A stretch of 12,701 nt of DNA from Phycisphaerae bacterium (GTDB taxonomy: Bacteria; Planctomycetota; Phycisphaerae; WQYP01): assembly GCA_013044065.1 (NCBI GenBank), contig JABEVA010000179.1:1-12701 (forward strand). The letters run 5' to 3'. The translations under genes and the position numbers were made by a program. Positions 5,598-12,701 of the stretch are shown piece after piece (position 1 is the stretch's first letter; each line of letters begins with the position of its first letter). The notes below the pieces were generated by a model, which worked only from the letters and a program-made list of their open reading frames with translations, was not told where the DNA came from and did not search any database.

Positions 5598-7865
5598 ATG
5601 CTGTTAACTCTGGCCTTTTTACCATTCGTTACGCCGTGGCTTTTTGCCGCCGGTGCCGCGGCCACCTCGGTGCCGATTGTGATTCACCTGTTGAATCGGC
5701 GGAAATTCCGAATTCAGCGCTGGGCGGCCATGGAGTTTTTACTCGCGGCCATGCGGCGCAACGCCCGCCGATTGAAGTTTCAGCGCTGGCTGCTGTTGCT
5801 GCTGCGCTGCCTGGCCTTGTTGCTCTTGGCGGCGGCAATCGCCCAGTTCACCTTTAACAGTTCGCTGTTGGCCCATGTTCTCGGGGCATCCGGCCGCAGC
5901 ACCGTGGTGGTGTGGGACGACGCCTATCCGATGGGCTATCAGCCGCGGCAGGGCGGTTCCAATTTTCACAGATCGCGGCGGGTGCTGCTAACCTGGCTCA
6001 AGGGTTTATCGGGCAATCATCGGGTGGCGATTGTGCCGGCCTCGGTGCTGGGCCGCCCCTTGGTCGCCAAGCCGACGCTCGACAAAGCGTTGTTGATCCG
6101 CCTGGTGCGGGGGCGAAAAATATCCGATGCGGCCGTCGATCTTGCCGGAGGTTTGCAACAGGCGCTTCAGTCTCTCAAATCGGTGTCCCATCGGGCAACC
6201 TCCACCCGGGTGGTGCTGCTGACCGATTGCGCTGCCGCCGATTTCTATCGGTCCGCGCCGCCGGAAATCAACCATCAACTGGCCAATCTCGTGCACCAGT
6301 TGCGGGCCGCCGGTGCGCACGTGCGGGTGGCGGACGTGGGGCGGCCGGAACAGTCCAATATGGCTATTGTGTCTTTCAAAACCACCCGTCCCGTAACGCT
6401 GGTGGATAACCCCATTGACCTTGCCTGTACGCTCTACAACAGCGGGCCGCAAGCCCAGGCCCAGATCCCGGTGCAATTTTATCTGGACAATGTACGTGCC
6501 GGCAAAGAAGTGCTTCCACATTTAGGCGCGGGCCGCCGCCGTCGCTTCACCTTTACCCTCACTCGGCAGATTTCCGTGCCCGGTGCCCACTTGATTACCG
6601 CCCGGATACCGCCGGATATGCTGCCGGTGGACAACACGCGGCACCTGATCGTCAAGGCAGTGAATCATGTGCCGGTTTTGCTCGTGGACGGATCACCGGC
6701 GGAACCTTCCCTGGAAAAACTCGGTTCCACGGCATGGTTGGCCGCGGCCTTGGCACCCAACGGTGAAAATAGTTTGTTCGCGCCGGAGGTGATCGGCGAA
6801 CTGGAACTTTCCACCACAGCGCTGCGCCGCTATCGCGTGGTGGTACTTAGCGATACCGCCGCACCGCGCCCGGCGACGGTCCGGAGGCTTGCGGCATGGG
6901 TTCATGCCGGCGGTTTGCTGATCTTATTTCCCGGCCCGCGCACCAACCGGCGGCGTTGGAATGCGGCGCTTGGGGCCGCGCCGGCGGGCTTGTTGCCGGC
7001 TGTTCTTGGCCAGGTGCTGGGCCGGCCCAAGGGGCCACCCTCCCGCAGTCCGGCCGGCGTAGTGCATTTCGACTTAACGCAAAGTCTTAATGCCATCACC
7101 GCTCCATTTCTGGCAGCGCAGCACAGTGGTTTGCATGTGGGATTGGCTTCCGTGCGAACCCGTCGCTATATCGGGCTAAGGCCGGTCAAGGGTGTGGGGG
7201 CAAGAGTTCTGCTGCAATTTACTTCCGGCCGGCCGGCGGTGGTACTGCGGCGAACGGGACAGGGTGCAGTGGTGCTGTGGGCTACCACGGCCGACACACG
7301 CTGGACTGACTTCCCGGCCGAACCTTCCTGGCTGCCCTTCAATTACGAACTGCTGTTTCATACCTTGCCGCGACACGATTTGTCCCGCAACTTGCTGGTG
7401 GAACGAACCTTTGATCTGGCGGCGAAACCGGCGTATACGGGTCCATGGTTTGGCCCGCATAAAACCACGTTGAATCCACGTATTCTCACCTTGGGCGGAC
7501 GCCAGCGGTTGGCAGGCGGTCCGCTGCGCTATGCGGGCTTGTATGGTCCAGAGAGCAGTGAACTGCCCATGGTGGCGGCCAACGTGGACCCCGCGGATGC
7601 CAACATCCGACATCTCTCGCCCGTGCGGGTGGCGGCCATTTTGGGCCTTAAGCCGCAGGATATTATTGAAAATCCGACCACGCTGGCCCGGCGATCCAGG
7701 GCTGGCTTAAGCCAAGCCGGCAATGCCGGGCATAATCTCTTGTTGGCGGCGTTGCTGGCGTTGCTGGCCGAGGCCTTGCTGGCCCGCGCCTTTTCTCGAT
7801 ATCAAAGGGCCGCGGAATCGCGCCCGGCTGGCGCGGTGGGAACCCGGACCGGAGCAACCGTATGA
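5598..7865 (+). CDS. BatA-like membrane protein with degenerate vWA and amidotransferase-like domains
   Basis: 755 residues from ATG 5598; an in-frame ATG at 5568 would add ten polar residues before the hydrophobic start typical of the family, so 5598 is preferred. Residues 1-85 match the BatA N-terminal domain: a first membrane helix 'LFAAGAAATSVPIVIHLLNR', the 'RWAAMEFLLAAMRR' motif, and a second helix (about 64-82). Residues about 101-250 form a vWA-like fold, but the MIDAS D-x-S-x-S is replaced by D-D-A-Y-P (107-111), though 'LLTD' (207-210) remains. Residues about 262-355 look like a CARDB/Ig-like beta domain, and 358-460 ('VPVLLVDGSPAEPSLEK' to 'AGGLLILFPGP') like a class I amidotransferase-type fold. 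A final membrane helix lies at about 712-731. It overlaps the next gene by four bases (ATGA), so the two are translationally coupled. Probable role: membrane platform for the MoxR/DUF58 pair. Exact function unknown. Confidence 0.88.
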   Translation: MLLTLAFLPFVTPWLFAAGAAATSVPIVIHLLNRRKFRIQRWAAMEFLLAAMRRNARRLKFQRWLLLLLRCLALLLLAAAIAQFTFNSSLLAHVLGASGRSTVVVWDDAYPMGYQPRQGGSNFHRSRRVLLTWLKGLSGNHRVAIVPASVLGRPLVAKPTLDKALLIRLVRGRKISDAAVDLAGGLQQALQSLKSVSHRATSTRVVLLTDCAAADFYRSAPPEINHQLANLVHQLRAAGAHVRVADVGRPEQSNMAIVSFKTTRPVTLVDNPIDLACTLYNSGPQAQAQIPVQFYLDNVRAGKEVLPHLGAGRRRRFTFTLTRQISVPGAHLITARIPPDMLPVDNTRHLIVKAVNHVPVLLVDGSPAEPSLEKLGSTAWLAAALAPNGENSLFAPEVIGELELSTTALRRYRVVVLSDTAAPRPATVRRLAAWVHAGGLLILFPGPRTNRRRWNAALGAAPAGLLPAVLGQVLGRPKGPPSRSPAGVVHFDLTQSLNAITAPFLAAQHSGLHVGLASVRTRRYIGLRPVKGVGARVLLQFTSGRPAVVLRRTGQGAVVLWATTADTRWTDFPAEPSWLPFNYELLFHTLPRHDLSRNLLVERTFDLAAKPAYTGPWFGPHKTTLNPRILTLGGRQRLAGGPLRYAGLYGPESSELPMVAANVDPADANIRHLSPVRVAAILGLKPQDIIENPTTLARRSRAGLSQAGNAGHNLLLAALLALLAEALLARAFSRYQRAAESRPAGAVGTRTGATV

Positions 7866-10285
7866 TCGAACGTTTCTTTTACTTTATTTTTGGCATCCAT
7901 GCCCCGCCCGCGGGTGCCCATTCAACCCTGCATCTGTCTTTGGGCATTTCCCATCCCTGGCTGATGGTGCTGGTGATGCTGGCGGTGGCGGTGCTGGGCT
8001 GGTGGACCTACCGCGCCCAAGCGGCATCGCGCCGGGCCCGAATATGGATGGGGACTTTGCGCGGACTGGTGCTGCTGCTGGTGGCGCTGCTGTTTTGCCG
8101 GCCCATGCTGGTGAGTGAAAATACCGTCCGCACGCCCGCGGTGGTGGCGATATGGGTAGATTCTTCTCTGGCCATGAGCCTGCGCGATGGATACATCAAT
8201 CCGGCCATGCGGGCTTATATCCGGCAAATCATTGCCCATCGCAAGACGGGTGGAAAACCAACCTCCGGTGCGCCGGACCAACGACCAACCCGCTTTGCCG
8301 TCGCCTTGCAGGCGCTGGCGCAGCCGCGGCTCAATTGGCTTTTCGGTTTGGCTCGGCGGCAGAAAATTATGTTGTTTACGGGCGGCAGCCGGGCCAGGCT
8401 TTTTGGTCAGGCGGATAATCCGGTGCAGCTTCGGTTGCTGCTGGCCAGGCTGGCCAACCAAAAGCCCACCGCAACCAACACCGATGTGCCGCGGGTAGCC
8501 GCCGGTATTCTGCGGCGGCTGCAAGGCCAGCCCGTGAGCGCTGTGATTCTCGTTACCAGCGGGCGATCAACGCCCGGTAGTTCCGCCGAGCCGGCACAGC
8601 GGCTGGCCCAAGCCAGCGCCACGCCGGCTTTTGCCATCCGTGTAGGACAGGTCCATACGCCATTTGATGTGGCCCTGCGGCAGGCGCGGGCACCGCGTCA
8701 TGCCTTCGTAGAGGATCCGGTGCCCGTAGACGCGGTATTGCACGTCATGGGTGCCGTGCGGCCGGTCCAGGCCACCGTACACTTATACCGGCAGACCTCC
8801 ATCGGCGGGCAGGGGCGAGAGGTGGCCGCGAAAACCATCACCGTTAGACCGGGGAACTCGCGGGTGGCCCTGCGGATGATTTTTCATCCACGGCAACCCG
8901 GCCAATACCACCTCATGCTGCGGGTGGATCCGATTGCCGGTGAAATGACCACGCGGGCCAATACCGCCGCGGACATTGTTACCAATGTGGTGAAAACCCG
9001 AATCCGTGTGCTTTTTGTGGATGGCTATCCACGTTGGGAATATCGTTATCTGAAAAATGATCTGGCACGCGAAAAGACGCTGCTGGTAAGCTGTCTGCTG
9101 CTCTCCGCGGATAACAACTTTGCCCAGCAGGGATCGATGCCGATCACTCATTTTCCCGAAACCCAAAAACAGATGAACATGTACGATGTGCTGGTGCTCG
9201 GGGATGCGGACCCAGATTATTTTTCGACAGCGCAGCAGAAAATGATTGTGAAGTTTGTGGGCCAATATGGCGGTGGCTTTGGTATGATTGCCGGTCCACG
9301 GTATTCACCGGACGCCTACCGCAACACGCCGCTGGCCGCACTTTTACCGATTATTCCGGACCGTCCCGACAATCCGGAACTCTCTGCTCCACCAAATGCT
9401 CCGTTCGAAGTGCATCTGACCGCGGCCGGCCGGCAAAGCCCGTTGTTTGATTTTTTTTCGAGTGCGAAAAAAAATCTCTGGCAAGCCGAGCATCTGCCCC
9501 CCCTTTACTGGTATATGCCGGTGCTGGGGTTAAAGCCCAGTGCGGTGGTGCTGGCGGATTTACCTTCGCGTTTGATCAATGGTCGTCCGGCACCGCTGTT
9601 GGTGATGGGCAGATACGGGGCCGGACGCACTATGTTTTCGGCCATCTGTGATACCTGGCGCTGGCGTTATTACCATGGCGCGCCGGAATACAAAAGCTAC
9701 TGGCTGGAAATGGTGCGGATGCTGGCCCGGTCGCGGGCCTTTGGCCTCCGCCGGCCCCTTGAACTTACCACTGCCGCCACCCATGTGGATGTGGGATCCA
9801 GCGTGCGGGTTCGACTGCGGGTGAATGATTCCCTGCTGCTGGCCCAAATGCCGCGGCAGATCAGGTTGCAGGCCACCAACGGCGAATTCATGGAACCGCT
9901 CATCCTTTCCCGCGTCCAAGGTAAAGGCAATGTGTTTGAAGGCGCACTGACGCCGCAGAGCACCGGTACCATACGCATATCCGCTGCCCCCGGCGAACTG
10001 CCCGCAAACGTACGACCGTTGGCCTTGGTGGCGCAGCAGCCGGACCGTGAGTTTTTGAATTTGTCGGCGGATCCGGCGGCATTGCGACGACTGGTGCAAA
10101 AAACCGGTGGTCAGGTGCTCACGCCGGTTCTTGCCGCGAAGCTGGCCGAACTCGTTCCGGACCGCAGCCTGGAAACGGTCTTTCGGCAATCGCAACAGAT
10201 ATGGAACAAGCCCATTGCTCTGTTGCTGATTGTGGTGCTGTTGACGGTCGAATGGATTTTACGCAAGCGTGCCGGCCTCATATAA
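7862..10285 (+). CDS. Membrane protein with vWA-like and glutamine-amidotransferase-like domains
   Basis: 807 residues; ATG 7862 overlaps the stop of the preceding gene (ATGA). Two membrane helices lie near 32-49 and 64-79. A vWA-like domain follows at about 93-265: 'VVAIWVDSSLAMS' gives D100-x-S102-x-A104, 'NTDVPRVAAGIL' (206-216) retains the middle T-D, but the usual T-D-G at the third loop is T-S-G (232-234). A beta-rich region spans about 266-378. Then comes a class I amidotransferase-like domain from 'VLFVDGYPRWEYRYLKNDL' (383-401) through 'GGGFGMIAGPRYS' (470-482), with no catalytic cysteine at the nucleophile-elbow position. The end, 'EFLNLSADPAALRRLVQKTG' and 'IWNKPIALLLIVVLLTVEWILR', matches planctomycete proteins encoded in MoxR operons, with a last helix near 784-799. 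Most of the protein should lie outside the cytoplasm. It appears to be a diverged relative of its upstream neighbour in layout. Function unknown. Confidence 0.88.
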   Translation: MIERFFYFIFGIHAPPAGAHSTLHLSLGISHPWLMVLVMLAVAVLGWWTYRAQAASRRARIWMGTLRGLVLLLVALLFCRPMLVSENTVRTPAVVAIWVDSSLAMSLRDGYINPAMRAYIRQIIAHRKTGGKPTSGAPDQRPTRFAVALQALAQPRLNWLFGLARRQKIMLFTGGSRARLFGQADNPVQLRLLLARLANQKPTATNTDVPRVAAGILRRLQGQPVSAVILVTSGRSTPGSSAEPAQRLAQASATPAFAIRVGQVHTPFDVALRQARAPRHAFVEDPVPVDAVLHVMGAVRPVQATVHLYRQTSIGGQGREVAAKTITVRPGNSRVALRMIFHPRQPGQYHLMLRVDPIAGEMTTRANTAADIVTNVVKTRIRVLFVDGYPRWEYRYLKNDLAREKTLLVSCLLLSADNNFAQQGSMPITHFPETQKQMNMYDVLVLGDADPDYFSTAQQKMIVKFVGQYGGGFGMIAGPRYSPDAYRNTPLAALLPIIPDRPDNPELSAPPNAPFEVHLTAAGRQSPLFDFFSSAKKNLWQAEHLPPLYWYMPVLGLKPSAVVLADLPSRLINGRPAPLLVMGRYGAGRTMFSAICDTWRWRYYHGAPEYKSYWLEMVRMLARSRAFGLRRPLELTTAATHVDVGSSVRVRLRVNDSLLLAQMPRQIRLQATNGEFMEPLILSRVQGKGNVFEGALTPQSTGTIRISAAPGELPANVRPLALVAQQPDREFLNLSADPAALRRLVQKTGGQVLTPVLAAKLAELVPDRSLETVFRQSQQIWNKPIALLLIVVLLTVEWILRKRAGLI

Positions 10286-10326
10286 CCGCCGGCCGCCGGG
10301 CGCCGATACCCCGGGAGATTTCAATC

Positions 10327-12701
10327 ATGGATGTGCTTGAACCACCTTCGATGCTTCCGCAGCGGCTTTCCGCCTTGCGCGGACGTTTGCGACGGCTGCT
10401 GACGCTCCACGGCAGTGCCATTTTGGTGGCGGCCATGGTCGCCACGGTGTTAGCTCTGGTGCTCACGGATTATCTGCTGCATCTGGCGGCCGTGATGCGC
10501 GCGGTGTTACTGGTGGCCATGGGCCTGGAAACGCTGGCCCTGATCTGGCGATTTTTAGTTACTCCACTGCGAGCTCCTTTGAGCAATCATTTTCTGGCCG
10601 GGCGCATTGAAAACGTCCATCCGATTTACAACGACGAACTGCGCACCGCCGTGGCCTTTATTGAAGGGCACGCGGCCCAGCGCAATGCTCTGGCGGCGTT
10701 AAGCGTGGAGCAGGCGGAAGAACTTTGTAAACATGTGGATTTTTCCGCCGTGGTGCGACGCAAACCGACCGTTCAGGCGCTGTTGGTGGCTGCGGCTATG
10801 GTACTGCTGGCGCTGCTGTTGGGTTTTACCCATCCCGGTGGAACCGCCATTGCCTGGCAGCGTTGGACCAACCCTTTCGGTAATCATCCCTGGCCGCTGC
10901 ATACCATAGTTAAACTCCATTGGTCGTCCGGCCGACCGCCGACAATATGGCCGCAGGCCAAACCGTTGACGGTTCAGGCCACGGTCAGCCGGGGCTTTTA
11001 TCCAACCATGCACGTGTGGCTGACGACCCGGTCGGACCACCGCCCCCGCCGGCAAGATCTGATGACTCTGCAACCGGGTACCGTCGGCGGAGAGCACTTA
11101 TTTGCCAAGGTGGTGCAACCGGAGGGACCATTTTTTGACCTGCGCGTAACCGCCGGCGATGATACCCAGACTCCCTTTACCCGCATTCGGGTGGTGCCGC
11201 GGCCCGTGCTCCAGGCATTGACCGCGGCGATTACCGCGCCTGGGTATGCCACCGGCGTGCCGCTGCGGATCGTTGACATGCTGGCCCATTCCGTGCGGGT
11301 GGTGCGCGGTTCGTCCATCACGCTGAAATTTTCCTCCAGCGAGCCTGTGGCTCTCGATGCCCATGGCCGACCGGAATTAACATTGCTAAGCTCCAAGACC
11401 GGTCGTCCGCTGGCGCTAAATGCCCCTGCCGTGCGCCAAACGTCCCAGATTCTAACCCTGGCCATTCCGGCTCGAAAAAGCATGACCTTTCGTGTGCGGT
11501 TCCGTGATACCGACGGCCTGGCCAATAACACCCGCAGCGATTTTACCATCAAGGTGGTACCCGATGGCCTGCCGCAAGTGCGTATCACCCGTCCTCGGCA
11601 CATGGTCAATATCACAGCTGATGGTCGAATTCGGTTGCACATTCGCGCCCACGACGATTTGGGCTTGACCTCCCTGTATCTGGCCGGGCGGCCGTTGGAG
11701 GCCAAAGCCAAGGCTCCCTGGCTGTTCAAAACGCCGTTGGCATGGTCTTCCCGCATCTTTGACCCGAACACAGGTGCGGTGGGCCGGGCGGTGGATTCCT
11801 GGCCATTGGCCCCGCTCAAACTCAAGCCCGGGGATCGACTCAATGTTTACGCTCTGGTTCGTGACGACTACCGCGTGACCCTCAAAAATGGAACAATTCA
11901 GCGCCATCCGCTGGTGCGCTCACGGCCTTTGCTGGTGGTCATTCGCAGCCCGGCCGAAATTCGCCATGAAATTCGCAACGAGCTGCGGGCGGCAAGAGCG
12001 GCGATCGGTCGCTTGCTCAAAGAGCAAATCAGCACGCAAAAACAAACCCAGGCCATTACCACCTCCATCCACCAGAGCGGCCATGTCACCGCTGGACAGC
12101 AAATGGCCCTGGGAAATCTGGCCCAGCGGCAAATGGCCGAAGCCCAGCGCGCCACGGCCATCGAGCACCTGCTCAGCCGAATTCAACATTTGGCCCGGCG
12201 CAACGGCCTGCAACAATCTTCTCTGGGTAAACTCGCCAAGCTGGCCCACAGCGGTATGAAACATGTGGGCCATGCCAGCATGCCCAAGGCCGCCAGCCGC
12301 CTTTCGCAGGCCCGCCATAACAGCCTTAGTAAAAGCGGCCTGGCCAAAGCCGTCGCCAACGGCAGCGCCGCGGCCACGCACCAACAGCGGGCCATCAAGA
12401 TCATGCGGCATCTGCTCAACAAGCTGGGAGCCGCGGGGCAGTTCCGCCGCCTGCTGCATAAAACGGAAAAAATCTTGTCCAAACAGGCTCAACTCCAACA
12501 GCAACTCCAGCAGCTCGCGGCCCAAACCATCGGCCTGAAGATGTCACAATTGCCCAGGAATCTCAAGAAGCAATTGCAGTCGCTGGCCCAGCAGCAGCAA
12601 AAGTTGGCCTCGCAGGCCCAAACTCTGGCCAGCCAGCTTTCCCAGGCCGCCAAAAGCTTGGCCAAGAGCAATCCGGCGATGGCTGCGGCCTTGGCCAAGG
12701 C
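10327..12701 (+). CDS. DUF4175-like membrane protein with Q/A-rich helical C-terminus (3' truncated)
   Basis: Open from ATG 10327 to the window edge, 791 complete codons, no stop. GGGAG (10313-10317), 9 nt upstream, supports the start; the gap after the previous gene is 41 nt. Two N-terminal membrane helices (about 30-51 and 54-75) and a third (150-167) are followed by a beta-rich, Ig-like region (about 180-535) with 'VTAGDDTQTPFTRIRVVPRP' and 'RIRLHIRAHDDLGLTSLYL'. This 'D-D-G/L-G' motif is typical of large exported planctomycete proteins and of DUF4175. From about residue 545 the sequence turns helical and charged ('EIRHEIRNELRAARAAIGRL'). From about 719 it is very rich in Q, A and L, with 'KQAQLQQQLQQLAAQ' and 'LAQQQQKLASQAQ', a probable coiled coil. 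It most likely completes the membrane assembly of the MoxR operon, with the helical part acting in oligomerisation or protein binding. The DUF4175 assignment is by architecture only. Confidence 0.85.
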   Translation, partial: MDVLEPPSMLPQRLSALRGRLRRLLTLHGSAILVAAMVATVLALVLTDYLLHLAAVMRAVLLVAMGLETLALIWRFLVTPLRAPLSNHFLAGRIENVHPIYNDELRTAVAFIEGHAAQRNALAALSVEQAEELCKHVDFSAVVRRKPTVQALLVAAAMVLLALLLGFTHPGGTAIAWQRWTNPFGNHPWPLHTIVKLHWSSGRPPTIWPQAKPLTVQATVSRGFYPTMHVWLTTRSDHRPRRQDLMTLQPGTVGGEHLFAKVVQPEGPFFDLRVTAGDDTQTPFTRIRVVPRPVLQALTAAITAPGYATGVPLRIVDMLAHSVRVVRGSSITLKFSSSEPVALDAHGRPELTLLSSKTGRPLALNAPAVRQTSQILTLAIPARKSMTFRVRFRDTDGLANNTRSDFTIKVVPDGLPQVRITRPRHMVNITADGRIRLHIRAHDDLGLTSLYLAGRPLEAKAKAPWLFKTPLAWSSRIFDPNTGAVGRAVDSWPLAPLKLKPGDRLNVYALVRDDYRVTLKNGTIQRHPLVRSRPLLVVIRSPAEIRHEIRNELRAARAAIGRLLKEQISTQKQTQAITTSIHQSGHVTAGQQMALGNLAQRQMAEAQRATAIEHLLSRIQHLARRNGLQQSSLGKLAKLAHSGMKHVGHASMPKAASRLSQARHNSLSKSGLAKAVANGSAAATHQQRAIKIMRHLLNKLGAAGQFRRLLHKTEKILSKQAQLQQQLQQLAAQTIGLKMSQLPRNLKKQLQSLAQQQQKLASQAQTLASQLSQAAKSLAKSNPAMAAALAK

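Noticed and set aside
10271..10310. GC-rich GCCGGCC repeats around the stop of the second vWA-like gene, considered as a terminator
   Set aside because: The stems are short, there is no T-run, and the next gene follows in 41 nt with a ribosome site, so a stop here is unlikely.
10998..12525. Long minus-strand open frames (10998-11843, 11452-11907, 11920-12525)
   Set aside because: They are shadows of the DUF4175-like gene, whose plus-strand frame is open throughout and has a good start and a coherent domain order.
12481..12701. Repetitive CAG/CAA-rich DNA considered as a tandem repeat
   Set aside because: The periodicity comes from Gln/Ala/Leu codons of a coiled coil; the copies are not uniform at DNA level.
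1..12701. Searched by eye for tRNA, rRNA, CRISPR arrays, insertion sequences and attachment sites
   Set aside because: No tRNA T-loop pattern, no regular spaced repeats, no transposase motif and no terminal inverted repeats were seen. Divergent non-coding RNAs would escape this kind of reading.

Overview
This window most likely comes from a member of the Planctomycetota, perhaps close to the Phycisphaerae. The clues are an operon of MoxR, DUF58, BatA-like and amidotransferase-fold membrane proteins with planctomycete-style sequences, next to an AraC regulator / Gfo-Idh-MocA oxidoreductase pair. The DNA is moderately GC-rich and densely coding, and the only mobile-like or decayed-looking stretch is a short tail near 3.1-3.35 kb. 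I have no database match, so the taxonomy is inference.

Layout. (1) Positions 2-355 (+) hold the 3' end of an MreC-like cell-shape gene. (2) Positions 352-1275 (-) encode a cupin/AraC-type regulator converging on it, with interlocking stop codons. (3) A 140-bp divergent control region follows, with two good back-to-back promoter candidates that share one -35 region. (4) Positions 1416-2411 (+) encode a Gfo/Idh/MocA-type NAD(P)-dependent oxidoreductase, the likely target of the regulator. (5) A non-coding stretch with two weak hairpins leads to a small predicted secreted protein (2699-3286) with a carboxypeptidase-regulatory-like beta domain and an odd AT-rich C-terminal tail. (6) A perfect TATAAT box at 3338-3343 lies ahead of the main operon, which runs to the end of the window: MoxR AAA+ ATPase (3409-4488), DUF58 protein with an intact vWA metal site (4551-5501), BatA-like membrane protein with a degenerate vWA site and an amidotransferase-like fold (5598-7865), a second membrane vWA-like/amidotransferase-like protein (7862-10285), and a three-helix membrane protein with a beta-rich middle and a long Q/A-rich helical C-terminus (10327 to beyond the window).

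How the genes work together. By analogy with known MoxR-vWA systems, the MoxR ATPase is expected to act with the DUF58/vWA protein as a chaperone or remodelling pair. The three large membrane proteins would form an inner-membrane assembly with extracytoplasmic beta-rich domains. This resembles the Bacteroides 'Bat' (aerotolerance) operon, but with two membrane proteins whose vWA metal sites have lost key residues and which carry non-catalytic amidotransferase-like domains. The real cellular role of this family is not established. The AraC/oxidoreductase pair looks like an independent carbohydrate-related unit.
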